Of a stretch of 64,000 bases of DNA, positions 50,210-59,217 are shown piece after piece. The translations under genes were made by a program, and so were the position numbers. Under the pieces are notes generated by a model that saw only the letters and a list, made by a program, of their open reading frames with translations, was not told the origin of the DNA and made no database searches. Every line of letters starts with the position of its first letter. Within the stretch, counting starts at the first letter, position 1. The stretch comes from Cupriavidus taiwanensis (GTDB lineage Bacteria > Pseudomonadota > Gammaproteobacteria > Burkholderiales > Burkholderiaceae). The DNA is taken from assembly GCF_900250115.1 (NCBI RefSeq), contig NZ_LT984803.1, forward strand, positions 744,001 through 808,000, given 5' to 3'.

Positions 50210-50395
50210 ATGACCCTGACCGAAGCACTCCGCATCGCCCAGGCCGCGCTGCTCGACACGCCAGGCATCGTGCTGAACCGGAAGACTGGCGAGGCGCATC
50301 CGCTGCCAGGCTCGTCGGACGAGTTGCACGAGAGGGCAGACGCCCACAATGCGCTGGGCCGGCATGCCAAGGCGCTTGATGGCTGCGGGAAGTAG
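50210..50395 (+). CDS. 61-residue phage protein
   Basis: MTLTEALRIAQAALLDTPGIVLNRKTGEAHPLPGSSDELHERADAHNALGRHAKALDGCGK is hydrophilic. It starts one base after the upstream stop and precedes the terminase genes. No known domain. Confidence 0.6.
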   Translation: MTLTEALRIAQAALLDTPGIVLNRKTGEAHPLPGSSDELHERADAHNALGRHAKALDGCGK

Positions 50396-50502
50396 CGATG
50401 CCGATAGGCCGCGTCTATCGCTGGACGTAAAAAGTCTCCCAAATCGCGGGCGAGTATCCGCCGAGCGGGCGCAGGCGATAACCAACGACTAAAAGGGTAA
50501 GC

Positions 50503-51270
50503 ATGGCGCTGACAGACAAACAGCGCCGCTTCGTGGATGAGTACCTGATTGACCTGAACGCCACGCAAGCGGCGATTCGGGCGGGGTATAGCGAAAGGAC
50601 GGCATCAGAGCAGTCATCGCGCCTGTTAGGAAATGTTAAGGTCGCCGCGGCGATTGAGCGGGCGCAGGCCAAGCGGTCTGAGCGCACCCAGATCACCGCT
50701 GACAAGGTGCTTCAGCGCTGGTGGGATCTCGCCAACGTCGACGTCAACGAGCTGGTCGAGTACCGCCGCCAGAACTGCCGGCATTGCTGGGGCATCGAGT
50801 TCGGATACCAGTGGACTCACGGCGAGTACGAGAAGGCGCAGCGCGAAGCTGAAGCCGAGGGGAAGGAATCGCCCAGATGCGACGGCGGCTTCGGCTTTGA
50901 CCATCACCGCGAGCCCAACGCCGAGTGCCCGGAATGCGGCGGCGAGGGGCGCGGGAAAGTCCACGTCCACGATACGCGCCGCCTGAAGGGTGCCGCACGC
51001 GCTCTATACGCCGGCGTCCACCAGGGCAAAGACGGGCTCAAGGTCCTGCTCGAGGACCGTGGCAAGGCGCTTGAGAATGTCGCCCGTCACCTGGGCATGT
51101 TCAACGACAAGCGCGACGACGAAAGCAAGGCATTGAACGCCGAGCGCCTGAGGATGGAAAACGAGCAGCTGCGCAAGGAGATCGACGATCCGGACGACAC
51201 GCCTCCCGAGTCGCGCAAGTTCGTGATCGAGGTGCGTGACGCAAGGAAGCGCGACGATGCCGAGCCTTAA
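50503..51270 (+). CDS. Terminase small subunit
   Basis: The 255-residue protein has the Terminase_2 N-terminus (MALTDKQRRFVDEYLIDLNATQAAIRAGYSERTASEQSSRLLGNVKV), an HTH that recognises phage DNA for packaging. The centre carries an unusual zinc-finger insertion (RQNCRHCWGIEF, NAECPECGGEGRG). The C-terminal acidic helix likely contacts the large subunit. It overlaps the large-subunit gene by 14 bases. Confidence 0.9.
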   Translation: MALTDKQRRFVDEYLIDLNATQAAIRAGYSERTASEQSSRLLGNVKVAAAIERAQAKRSERTQITADKVLQRWWDLANVDVNELVEYRRQNCRHCWGIEFGYQWTHGEYEKAQREAEAEGKESPRCDGGFGFDHHREPNAECPECGGEGRGKVHVHDTRRLKGAARALYAGVHQGKDGLKVLLEDRGKALENVARHLGMFNDKRDDESKALNAERLRMENEQLRKEIDDPDDTPPESRKFVIEVRDARKRDDAEP

Positions 51271-52531
51271 TGTTCCGCAGGCTCAGTTCCTGGCGATGGA
51301 GCACAAGTTCCGCGCCTATGTGGCTGGGTTCGGCTCTGGAAAGACTTGGGTCGGGTGTGGCGGCCTGATGCAGCACTTCTGGGAATATCCGCGCATCAAT
51401 GCCGGCTACTTCGCGCCGTCGTATCCCCAGATTCGGGACATCTTCTACCCGACCGTCGACGAGGTTGCCTTCGATTGGGGGCTGACAACCAAGGTCAACG
51501 AGTCGAACAAGGAAGTTCACCTCTTTGAGGGGCGCAAGTCCCGCGGCACGGTCATCTGCCGTTCGATGGAGCGGCCTGACACGATCGTCGGCTTCAAGAT
51601 CGGCAAGGCTCTGTGTGACGAGCTGGACGTCATGAAGGCCGACAAGGCGCAGCAGGCATGGCGGAAGATCATCGCCCGTATGCGCTACAAGGTGGACAAC
51701 CTGAAGAACGGCGTCGACGTGACGACCACGCCGGAAGGTTTCCGCTTCGTGCACAGCCAGTTCGTCAAGCAGTTGAGCGAAAAGCCGACGCTTGGCGCGA
51801 TGTACGGCCTGATCCAAGCGAGCACGTACGACAACGAAGCGAACCTGCCCGATGACTACATCGACTCGCTGTTCCAGACGTATCCGCCGCAACTGATCGA
51901 CGCGTATCTGCGCGGCCAGTTCTGCAACCTGACGAGCGGCAGCGTCTATCCGAACTTCGATCGCAAGCTGAATCACAGCGACGCGGAGATCAAGCCTGGT
52001 GAGTCGCTCCACATCGGCATGGACTTCAACGTGCTCCGCATGGCTTCGGTTGTGTACGTCATTCGTGACGGCAACCCGATCGCTGTGGACGAGCTGGTCG
52101 ACGTGCGCGACACGCCGGATATGGCGCGGATGATCGACGAACGCTGGAAGCAGCGCGGCCACGCGATCACGATCTATCCGGATGCGAGCGGGCAGAACAC
52201 GAGCAGCAAGAAAGCATCCGAATCGGACATCTCGATCCTCAAGCAGGCGGGATTCACGATCAACGTCGGATCGACGAACCCGGCCGTGAAAGACCGCGTG
52301 CTGTCGACGAACGCCATGCTGCACAACGGTAGCGGCGAGCGGCGCATGAAGGTGAACACGCGGCGCTGCCCGAAGTTCACTGAAGGGCTTGAGCAGCAGG
52401 CATACGACGAGCACGGCGAGCCGGACAAGAAAAGCGGTGTTGACCACGTAAATGACGCCGGCACGTATCCGATCGTTCGCATGTATCCCATCGTGAAGCG
52501 TCAGACGCGCGTCGCACCACTCACCATGTAA
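51257..52531 (+). CDS. Terminase large subunit
   Basis: The 424-residue packaging motor has Walker A FGSGKTWVGC near residue 27, a Walker B-like ALCDELDVMK, and a C-terminal RNase-H-type nuclease with IGMDFNVLRMASV, YPDASGQNT and VDHVNDA as metal ligands. The ATG at 51257 (MPSLNVPQAQFL) is preferred; the frame opens at 51236 without a ribosome site. Confidence 0.92.
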   Translation: MPSLNVPQAQFLAMEHKFRAYVAGFGSGKTWVGCGGLMQHFWEYPRINAGYFAPSYPQIRDIFYPTVDEVAFDWGLTTKVNESNKEVHLFEGRKSRGTVICRSMERPDTIVGFKIGKALCDELDVMKADKAQQAWRKIIARMRYKVDNLKNGVDVTTTPEGFRFVHSQFVKQLSEKPTLGAMYGLIQASTYDNEANLPDDYIDSLFQTYPPQLIDAYLRGQFCNLTSGSVYPNFDRKLNHSDAEIKPGESLHIGMDFNVLRMASVVYVIRDGNPIAVDELVDVRDTPDMARMIDERWKQRGHAITIYPDASGQNTSSKKASESDISILKQAGFTINVGSTNPAVKDRVLSTNAMLHNGSGERRMKVNTRRCPKFTEGLEQQAYDEHGEPDKKSGVDHVNDAGTYPIVRMYPIVKRQTRVAPLTM

Positions 52532-52534
52532 GCC

Positions 52535-53968
52535 ATGAATCAGCAGCCAAACGTCCGCACTCGCTCGAAGGCGGCCGAAAAGATGGCCGCGAACTGGGCC
52601 ATCCTCACGGCTTTGCTGAGTGGCACTGCCGCTATGCGAGCCGCCGGCAAGACGTTCCTGCCCAAGTGGCCGAACGAGGTCGACGCCGCCTACACGAACC
52701 GGCTTGCGACCGCCACGCTGTTCCCGGCATTCGGTCGCACGGTCGAGGTGCTGGCCGGCAAGCCGTTCTCGAAGCCGATCACCATCGGCGACGACGTGCC
52801 GGCCAGGCTGAAGGCGTGGTGCGAGAACATCGACCTGCAAGGTCGGAACTTGCATGCCTTCGCCGCGGCGATCTTCACGGATGCCCTGTCGGACGGTGTC
52901 GTCGGCATCCTGGTCGATCACCCGCCCACGAAGGACAAGGACGGCAACGCGCTGTACCCGACCCAGGCATTGGAGCAGAAGGCGGGCGTGCGACCGTACT
53001 TCGTCCAGATCAAGTACGAGAACGTGCTCGGCTGGAAGTCGGAGCGCATTGAGGGCGTCGAGACGCTGACGCAGTTGCGTCTGCTGGAGTGCGCTGTAGA
53101 AGATGAGGGCGATTTTCACGAACGTGAAATTGAGCAGGTGCGGGTGCTGTACCCCGGGCGCTGGGAAACCTGGCGCGAGGTCGAGACCGGCGAGGGCCGC
53201 AAGGAGTGGCAGAAGCACGACGAAGGCGTCGTCAGCCTGCAGAAAATCCCGTTCGTGCCGACCTACGGCAAGCGCACGGGCTTCATGATTGGCACGCCTC
53301 CGCTGCTCGAGCTGGCGCACCTGAACGTCGAGCACTGGCAGTCAAAGAGCGACCAGCAGACCATTCTGCACGTCGCGCGGGTGCCGATCCTGTTCGCGAA
53401 GAACCTCGACACCGACGAGGCCGGCAACATGAAGTTGGTCGTCGGCGCATCGTCGGCGGTCACCAGCTCGAACGAGCATGGCGACCTGCGGTACGTCGAG
53501 CACACCGGCAAGGCCATCGAGGCCGGTCGGCTGTCTCTGCAAGACCTCGAGCACATGATGCGCCAGATCGGCGCCGAGTTGCTGGTCATCAAGCCTGGCA
53601 ATACGACGGTCAAGCAGACCGAGGCCGACAACGAGCCCGGTATGTGTGTGCTCCAGCGCATCACTGAGGACGTAGAGGACGCGATCGACGCGGCTCTGCA
53701 GCTGATGGCTGAGTGGGTCGGCGAGAAAACCGGCGGCCACATCCAACTGTTCAAGGACTTCGGCGTCGCCTCCCTATCCGAGGCGTCGCTCGAGCTGCTG
53801 CTCGAAATGAACGTCGCCGGAACGCTCTCGGATGAGACGCTTTTCGATGAGACGCAGCGTCGCGGGGTGATCAGCCCTGAGCGCAAGTGGAAGGAGGAGA
53901 AGGAGCGGATCAAGAAGAACGCTCCGAAGAAGCCCCCGACCAAACCGAGCAACCCGGCCGCAGACTAA
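52535..53968 (+). CDS. Portal protein (DUF4055)
   Basis: The 477-residue protein matches DUF4055, a phage portal family. RLATATLFPAFGRTVEVLAGKPFSKPI, PPLLELAHLNVEHWQSKSDQQTILHVARVPILFAKN and LEHMMRQIGAELLVIKPGNTTVKQTEADNE are characteristic. Twelve copies form the vertex through which DNA passes. It lies three bases after the terminase and before the scaffold. Confidence 0.85.
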   Translation: MNQQPNVRTRSKAAEKMAANWAILTALLSGTAAMRAAGKTFLPKWPNEVDAAYTNRLATATLFPAFGRTVEVLAGKPFSKPITIGDDVPARLKAWCENIDLQGRNLHAFAAAIFTDALSDGVVGILVDHPPTKDKDGNALYPTQALEQKAGVRPYFVQIKYENVLGWKSERIEGVETLTQLRLLECAVEDEGDFHEREIEQVRVLYPGRWETWREVETGEGRKEWQKHDEGVVSLQKIPFVPTYGKRTGFMIGTPPLLELAHLNVEHWQSKSDQQTILHVARVPILFAKNLDTDEAGNMKLVVGASSAVTSSNEHGDLRYVEHTGKAIEAGRLSLQDLEHMMRQIGAELLVIKPGNTTVKQTEADNEPGMCVLQRITEDVEDAIDAALQLMAEWVGEKTGGHIQLFKDFGVASLSEASLELLLEMNVAGTLSDETLFDETQRRGVISPERKWKEEKERIKKNAPKKPPTKPSNPAAD

Positions 53969-54067
53969 CCCCTGCGGCCTCTTCTTTGCCCACGCAGCGG
54001 ACGCTGCAGGGCGCAACGCGGCGGATGCCGTATAGCAATCAAGGGCGGATGCCCGAGGAAAGCCAAC

Positions 54068-54850
54068 ATGCCATTCAAGTACGACGCCGACGGTCATATC
54101 GTTCTGCAGGAAGTCAACGGCCAAAAGCTCCCCGTATTCGTCAACGCCGAGGGCAAGGAAGCGCCTTTCGACGGTGACAGCACGGTGGCGACAATCTCCC
54201 GCCTCAATGGCGAGGCGAAGGGTCATCGCGAGCGCGCGGAGAAGGCCGAGGGCACCCTGAAGACCTTCGAGGGCATCACGGATCCGGCAGCGGCCATCAA
54301 GGCGCTGAATACGGTGAAGAACCTGGACGACAAGAAGCTGGTGGACGCCGGCGAAGTCGAGCGGGTGAAGTCCGAGGCGATCAAGTCGGTGGAGGAAAAG
54401 TACGCCCCTGTCGTGAAGAAGGCCGGCGATCTCGAGGCGCAACTGAACGGTCACCTCATCGGTGGCGCGTTCTCGCGCTCCAAGTTCATTGCCGAGAAGT
54501 TTGCCGCGGAAGGCCCGGCCGGCGTGGAGATCGCGCAAGCGCTCTTCCAGAGCCGGTTCAAGGTCGAAGACGGCAAGGTCGTGGCCTACGACGCCCAGGG
54601 CGGCAAGATCTTCTCGCGCACCCGGCACGGCGAACTAGCCGACGCAGAGGAAGCGATCGAGATCATGGTCGATGCGTACCCCCACAAGGCGCACATCCTG
54701 AAGGGGACGGGCGCCAACGGTGGCGGGGCGCAAGGCGGCGGCAATGGTGGCAATGGCAAGCGCACGCTCACGCGTGAGCAGTTCTCCGCGCTGGACCCTG
54801 TTGACCAGGCGAAGGCTGCGCGAGATCCCAACGTCTCGATCACGGACTGA
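54068..54850 (+). CDS. Capsid scaffold-like protein
   Basis: The 260-residue protein MPFKYDADGHIVLQEVNGQKLPVFVNAEGKEAPFDGDSTVATISRLNGEAKGHRERAEKAEGTL has a central coiled coil and a Gly-rich linker before a basic helical C-terminus (KRTLTREQFSALDPVDQAKAARD). Composition and position between portal and coat genes are those of scaffolding proteins. Assignment is by context. Confidence 0.72.
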   Translation: MPFKYDADGHIVLQEVNGQKLPVFVNAEGKEAPFDGDSTVATISRLNGEAKGHRERAEKAEGTLKTFEGITDPAAAIKALNTVKNLDDKKLVDAGEVERVKSEAIKSVEEKYAPVVKKAGDLEAQLNGHLIGGAFSRSKFIAEKFAAEGPAGVEIAQALFQSRFKVEDGKVVAYDAQGGKIFSRTRHGELADAEEAIEIMVDAYPHKAHILKGTGANGGGAQGGGNGGNGKRTLTREQFSALDPVDQAKAARDPNVSITD

Positions 54851-54873
54851 AACGTCCGCCCAAGCAATCCCAA

Positions 54874-54900
54874 GGCCGCCTAGAGCGGCCGTTTTCTTTT
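54874..54900 (+). terminator. Terminator before the coat gene
   Basis: GGCCGC (54874-54879) pairs with GCGGCC (54885-54890), followed by GTTTTCTTTT. It sits 15 bp before the coat gene and may trim or modulate the late transcript. Confidence 0.65.
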
Positions 54901-54914
54901 GAGGGTCTACCAAA

Positions 54915-56225
54915 ATGAAGAGCACATTCTCGAAGCTGCGCGTGATGGCGCTGGCAACGGTGGCGTTCGTCGTCGCCATGTACCCGGTGGCGACGGTGGC
55001 CAAGGTCGCCGGCCGCATGTACGAACTGATGCAGGACGCGGTCACGCGCCCCGCGCAGTACGGCGTTGCCGCGGCCAACACGCTGACCGGCCTGATTCCG
55101 ACCATCTACAACGCGCTGGACGTCGTCTCGCGCGAGTTGGTCGGCCTGATCCCGGCAGTGTCGTCGGACTTCGGCTATACCCGAGCGGCTGTAGGACAGA
55201 CCGTGACATCGCCCGTTGCGCCCGCCGCGACTGCCTCGGATATCACGCCGGCCGTGACCCCCCCGAACGACGGTGATCAGACCATCGGTACCATCTCGAT
55301 GACGATCACCAAGGCCCGCCGCGTGCCGATCCGCTGGAACGGCGAGGAAAAGAAGGGCCTCGACAACAACGGCGCCAGCTTCAACGTCATCCTGCGCGAC
55401 CAGTTCGCCCAAGGCATGCGTACCCTGGTGAACGAAGTCGAATCGGACCTGGCCGCGCTGCACGTCAACGCGTCGCGCGCCTACGGCACCGCCGGCACCA
55501 CGCCGTTCGCGTCGGACCTGTCCGATACGGCGCAGATGCGCAAGATTCTCGCCGACAACGGCGCGCCGATGAGCGACCTGCAAATGGTGTTTGACACCTC
55601 GGCCGGCGCCAAGATGCGCACGCTGACCCAGCTGACCAAGGCAAACGAAGCGGACGACAACAGTCTGCTGCGTCGCGGTGTCCTGCTGGACGTGCACGGC
55701 TTTGCCATGCGCGAGTCGGCGCAGATCAAGACCTCGGTTGCTGGCACCGGCGCCTCGGCGACCACCAACAACGCCGGCTATGCGGTCGGCGCGACGGTCA
55801 TCACCCTGGCTGCTGCCGGCACCGGCACGATCGTCGCGGGCGACGTGGTCACCTTTGCCGGTGACACGAACAAGTACGTCGTCGCCTCGGGCGATACCGA
55901 CGTGTCGAACGGCGGCACGATCACCCTCGCAGCGCCTGGTCTGCGCAAGGCCATCGCCGCATCGGCGACCGCCGTCACCGTCGTGGCCGCAGCGGCCCGC
56001 AACATGGCGTTCACCCGCTCGGCCATCGTGCTCGCCACGCGCGCGCCGGCCCTGCCGCCGCAAGGCGACAGCGCGATCGACCGCCAGATCGTCATCGATC
56101 CGGTGAGCGGCCTGGCCTTCGAGGTGTCGATGTACGCCCAGTACCGCCAGATGCAGTACGAAATCGCCCTGGCGTGGGGCCAAGCAGTCACGAAGCGCGA
56201 GCATCTGGCGCTGCTGCTGGGCTGA
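54915..56225 (+). CDS. Major capsid protein (P22 coat-like)
   Basis: The 436-residue protein fits the P22 gp5-like coat family. It has an early helix with PVATVAKVAGRMYELMQDAVTRPAQYGVAAANTLTGLIPTIYNALDVVSRELVGLIPAVSSD, the core region LHVNASRAYGTAGTTPF, an insertion-like beta domain (IVAGDVVTFAGDTNKYVVASGDTDVSNGGTITLAAPGL) and a C-terminus with IDPVSGLAFEVSMYAQYRQMQYEIALAWG. It forms the icosahedral shell. The hydrophobic N-terminus is part of the fold, not a signal. Confidence 0.85.
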   Translation: MKSTFSKLRVMALATVAFVVAMYPVATVAKVAGRMYELMQDAVTRPAQYGVAAANTLTGLIPTIYNALDVVSRELVGLIPAVSSDFGYTRAAVGQTVTSPVAPAATASDITPAVTPPNDGDQTIGTISMTITKARRVPIRWNGEEKKGLDNNGASFNVILRDQFAQGMRTLVNEVESDLAALHVNASRAYGTAGTTPFASDLSDTAQMRKILADNGAPMSDLQMVFDTSAGAKMRTLTQLTKANEADDNSLLRRGVLLDVHGFAMRESAQIKTSVAGTGASATTNNAGYAVGATVITLAAAGTGTIVAGDVVTFAGDTNKYVVASGDTDVSNGGTITLAAPGLRKAIAASATAVTVVAAAARNMAFTRSAIVLATRAPALPPQGDSAIDRQIVIDPVSGLAFEVSMYAQYRQMQYEIALAWGQAVTKREHLALLLG

Positions 56226-56281
56226 TAGCCCGTCTGTCCCGGGGCTCCGGCCCCGGGGCTGTCCCGACACCGGAGGAACGC

Positions 56282-56446
56282 ATGAAGACCATCCAAGTGA
56301 AGCCGTGGGGCAAGGATCAGGGCGATTTCGTCCTGATCAACGAAGAAGATTTCGACGAATCGGTGCATGAACGCATCGACGAAGGCGCCAAGAAGGGCGG
56401 CAAGAAGCCCGCAGCACCGGCACAAGACCCGGTCAGCAAGGAGTAA
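56282..56446 (+). CDS. 54-residue phage structural-region protein
   Basis: MKTIQVKPWGKDQGDFVLINEEDFDESVHERIDEGAKKGGKKPAAPAQD is a short acidic-then-basic protein common after coat genes. GGAGGAA precedes the ATG at 56282. Function unknown. Confidence 0.7.
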   Translation: MKTIQVKPWGKDQGDFVLINEEDFDESVHERIDEGAKKGGKKPAAPAQDPVSKE

Positions 56447-56449
56447 TCC

Positions 56450-56842
56450 ATGCTGACGGACGCGCAGAAGGTGGACGTCCGCCGCTACGCCGGGTATTCG
56501 CTCGTCGGTGACACGGTTGTCGACGATTACCGCGATCTGGCCTGGGGTTGGGTAGCGCCGGCACTGTGGCAGACCCTGAATCATCGGTTGGAGCACCTGA
56601 GCGCGGCCGAAGAGGCGGTCATCGTCACGTACCTGACCACCCTGAACCAGCTTGAGGCAGCGATTCCGGCCTCTGGCGACAATCTGGACACCGCTCAGGC
56701 GGCTGTCTGGACGCACAACCCGAAGGAAGTGCGCGACCGGTCGGCGCTTTTCGACCAGTGGCGCCGTCGGCTGTGCGGATTCCTCGGCATTGAGCCTGGT
56801 CCGGCGCTAGGGCAGGGCGGGTTGAGCATCGGAAGGGGTTGA
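56450..56842 (+). CDS. Head-tail connector-like protein
   Basis: The 130-residue helical protein MLTDAQKVDVRRYAGYSLVGDTVVDDYRDLAWGWVAPALWQTLNHRLEHLSAAEEAVIVTYLTTLNQLE follows the coat genes in the place of adaptor proteins and has a matching helical pattern. Three bases separate it from the previous gene. The assignment is contextual. Confidence 0.6.
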   Translation: MLTDAQKVDVRRYAGYSLVGDTVVDDYRDLAWGWVAPALWQTLNHRLEHLSAAEEAVIVTYLTTLNQLEAAIPASGDNLDTAQAAVWTHNPKEVRDRSALFDQWRRRLCGFLGIEPGPALGQGGLSIGRG

Positions 56843-56843
56843 T

Positions 56844-57086
56844 ATGCAGCGAATTCAGCATCCATCGAACAACGACGTGCTTGGCGCGCCGGCGGGATGG
56901 GATCAGAAGGAACTGCTGGTCTCGGCGCTTCCGATCACGCGCACTGAGGTCAACGGCATCCCGGCTGTCACGTCGTTCTGGAAGCCCTCGCCCGAAGAAC
57001 TGGCCCGCCTGAACGCTGGCGGCTCGGTATCGCTCTGGGTGATCGGCGGAACGATGCCGCCGGTGGCGTTGGAGGTCGAACCGTGA
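56844..57086 (+). CDS. 80-residue phage structural-region protein
   Basis: MQRIQHPSNNDVLGAPAGWDQKELLVSALPITRTEVNGIPAVTSFWKPSPEELARLNAGGSVSLWVIGGTMPPVALEVEP resembles a beta-rich protein found in this slot of several phages. The stop overlaps the next gene start by four bases. Confidence 0.65.
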   Translation: MQRIQHPSNNDVLGAPAGWDQKELLVSALPITRTEVNGIPAVTSFWKPSPEELARLNAGGSVSLWVIGGTMPPVALEVEP

Positions 57087-57514
57087 GCGACAACTCGTTC
57101 ATTCATCGCGACGCATTCAACCTGCTGTGCGGCGATCGCATTGGCTACGGCATGAGCCGGTCGGTGTTCTCCAGCCGCCTGCTTCCAGATTGCGTGGTGA
57201 AGGTCGAGGAAGACGCTGGCCGCTTCCAGAACATCGTCGAGTGGGAGACCTGGCAGCGCGTACAGGGAACCGACGTCGAAAAGTGGTTCGCGCCGTGTCG
57301 CTGGATCAGCCCGAACGGCAGCGTCCTCGTGATGGCGCGGACCACGCCGGCAATCGCATACCCGGAGAAAATGCCGGTCTTCCTGTGCGACTTCAAACGC
57401 ACGAACTACGGGCTCTACGACGGCCGCCTGGTCTGCCATGACTACGGCACCAGCCTGATCTTCGAGCACGGCATGACCAAGCGGATGCGAAAGGCCGACT
57501 GGTGGGACGCATGA
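57083..57514 (+). CDS. Phage protein with protein-kinase-like pattern
   Basis: The 143-residue protein starts at a GTG. It shows GMSRSVFSSRLLPDCVVKVEEDAGRFQNIVEWETW, which resembles a glycine loop, the VxK lysine and the alpha-C glutamate of kinases, then VLVMARTTPA and VCHDYGTSLIFE, where HDYG could stand for DFG. The catalytic loop HRD is not evident, and the protein is half normal size. It lies among head-tail genes. A degenerate kinase-like fold is possible but speculative. Confidence 0.6.
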   Translation: MSDNSFIHRDAFNLLCGDRIGYGMSRSVFSSRLLPDCVVKVEEDAGRFQNIVEWETWQRVQGTDVEKWFAPCRWISPNGSVLVMARTTPAIAYPEKMPVFLCDFKRTNYGLYDGRLVCHDYGTSLIFEHGMTKRMRKADWWDA

Positions 57515-57521
57515 GGTTCTG

Positions 57522-58175
57522 ATGGACGCAGCCAAGCTTCAAGACAAGATCTACGCCGGCTATGCCAAGGCTGCGAAGCGGATCGGCTACGTCTATGACG
57601 TGTACCGGCCGGCGGCCGCGGCGAACCCGCTGACGGCGGTCGTAGCGAGCTTGAACGCTTCGTTTTCGGCGCAGGAGTGGTCGTACACCCGTCCTGGCCT
57701 GCCCGAAAAGCCGTACTGGTACTGCCTGATCGATGGTCGGCAGACCCAGTTGGGCGACTACCTGGTGCGCGGCGAGCAGATCTACTTCATCGGCGGCATG
57801 CAAGACAACCTGCCGATCGTCGCGGTGGAGTGCAATCGCCGGATCTGGGTGACGCGGCCGCCGGCGAACGACGGCGTCGGCAACGTCGGCTATTCCGGCC
57901 TCTGTGCTGGCGATGACGAGTTCGTGCTCGGCTCGCCTGGCGGCGCGGGCGGCTGGCCCTGCGCTGAACTGTTCGGCGGCAAGACGCGGACGCATGCCGA
58001 GCTCGCCGCATCGGGCGATGAGCATGGATTCCGTATCTGGCTGCCAGTCAGCGTGCCGATCGTGCTCGCCTCCGGCGACATCGTTATCGACGACCTCGGC
58101 CGGCGGCTCAGCATCGGCGGCGCGGAGCGGTCGGAGCAGATGTGGCGGCTGGATTTGACTGAGGTTCACACGTAA
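57522..58175 (+). CDS. Phage head-closure or tail-region structural protein
   Basis: The 217-residue protein MDAAKLQDKIYAGYAKAAKRIGYVYDVYRPAAAANPL is typical of a family in the head-tail joining cluster. GSPGGAGGWPCAELFGGKTRTHAELAASGDEHGFRIWLPVSV and a beta-rich C-terminus are present. It overlaps the next gene by one base. Exact role not proven. Confidence 0.65.
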   Translation: MDAAKLQDKIYAGYAKAAKRIGYVYDVYRPAAAANPLTAVVASLNASFSAQEWSYTRPGLPEKPYWYCLIDGRQTQLGDYLVRGEQIYFIGGMQDNLPIVAVECNRRIWVTRPPANDGVGNVGYSGLCAGDDEFVLGSPGGAGGWPCAELFGGKTRTHAELAASGDEHGFRIWLPVSVPIVLASGDIVIDDLGRRLSIGGAERSEQMWRLDLTEVHT

Positions 58176-59005
58176 TGGCCGGCCTCGCAGACGTATCGAA
58201 CGCCCTGGTGGCGCTGATCGCGCAGATCGCCTACCCGAACGGGACGAGCCAGCCGTCGATCACCGGGCAGGGGGTCAAGGTCTATGCGGGGTGGCCAGTT
58301 CCGGCTGTCCTGACGGCGGACCTGAAGGCCGGAAAGGCGCATGTCAGCGTCTTCCCGCGCGCGGTGAAGTACCTCCAGAGCGCCAAGTCGAAGTGGGCGG
58401 CGCTCACCGCGGCTGAGCACACCGTGACGCTGACCGTCGCCGGCCAGGCCGTGACCGTCGGCGGCACGATCTCGACGCCGCAGAACGTGTCGCTGTGGAT
58501 CGATGGGCACGCATACCCGTATGCCGTCCAAACGGGCGACACGCTGACGACGATCGCAACCGCGCTAGCTGCGCTGATCAGCGTAGACCAACCGGCGACG
58601 TCAGCCGGGGCTGTGGTGACCATCCCTGGCGCCAAAGACATCTCGCCGCGTGTCGGCGGCATGGCAACGCGCATCCGAGACGTCCGCCGGCAGGATCAGG
58701 AGTTCCTGATCACCGTCTGGGCAAACTGCCACGAGACGCGCGAGCCCTTGGGTGATGCACTAGACGTGGCGCTGGCCAGTCGACAGCGGCTGACCCTGCC
58801 TGATGGCTCGTTTGCCAACCTGCGATCGCGTCCGCTCTCGAATCCGTGGGACGACAGTGGCCAGAAGGAAGGCATCTACCGCCGCGACCTGTGCTGCTGG
58901 GTCGAATACGCGACCACCGAAGTGCAGGAGCAGTACGAAGTGACGCAGGGCGAGGTGATCGTTTCCGATGACCTCGGCACCGTGCTGAGAACCAAAATTC
59001 TGTGA
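58175..59005 (+). CDS. Phage tail-region structural protein
   Basis: The 276-residue protein MAGLADVSNALVALIAQIAYPNGTSQPSITGQGVKVYAGWPVPAVLTADL contains a beta-rich middle (NVSLWIDGHAYPYAVQTGDTLTTIATALAALI) and AWANCHETREPLGDALDVALASRQ-like end, with the pattern of tail terminator or connector proteins in contractile phages. It precedes the sheath gene by 212 bp. Role inferred from place. Confidence 0.65.
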   Translation: MAGLADVSNALVALIAQIAYPNGTSQPSITGQGVKVYAGWPVPAVLTADLKAGKAHVSVFPRAVKYLQSAKSKWAALTAAEHTVTLTVAGQAVTVGGTISTPQNVSLWIDGHAYPYAVQTGDTLTTIATALAALISVDQPATSAGAVVTIPGAKDISPRVGGMATRIRDVRRQDQEFLITVWANCHETREPLGDALDVALASRQRLTLPDGSFANLRSRPLSNPWDDSGQKEGIYRRDLCCWVEYATTEVQEQYEVTQGEVIVSDDLGTVLRTKIL

Positions 59006-59011
59006 GCCAAC

Positions 59012-59155
59012 CATGATCCTCCGCGTTATCACCCCATTCAACGGCTACCAGGTCGGTGACGAGATCACCGACGAGAAGGCCGTCGCCGACATCCTGGCGT
59101 CCGAGCAGGCCGCCAACGTCGTCAAGGTCGCTGCGCCGGCCGCGAAGTCGAAGTA
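59012..59155 (+). CDS. 47-residue phage protein
   Basis: MILRVITPFNGYQVGDEITDEKAVADILASEQAANVVKVAAPAAKSK is a small protein common immediately before tail sheath genes. It starts six bases after the upstream stop. Function unknown. Confidence 0.7.
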
Positions 59156-59174
59156 ACCCCACATCGCATACTGC

Positions 59175-59203
59175 GAGCCACCTTTGGGTGGCTCTTTTCG
59201 TTT
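59175..59203 (+). terminator. Terminator before the sheath gene
   Basis: GAGCCACC (59175-59182) and GGTGGCTC (59187-59194) pair around TTTG, followed by TTTTCGTTT, and end about 15 bp before the sheath gene. Confidence 0.7.
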
Positions 59204-59217
59204 CTGGAGCCATCCAA

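Noticed and set aside
51101..53335. A 744-codon reverse open frame
   Set aside because: Shadow of the terminase and portal genes, with composition typical of antisense frames.
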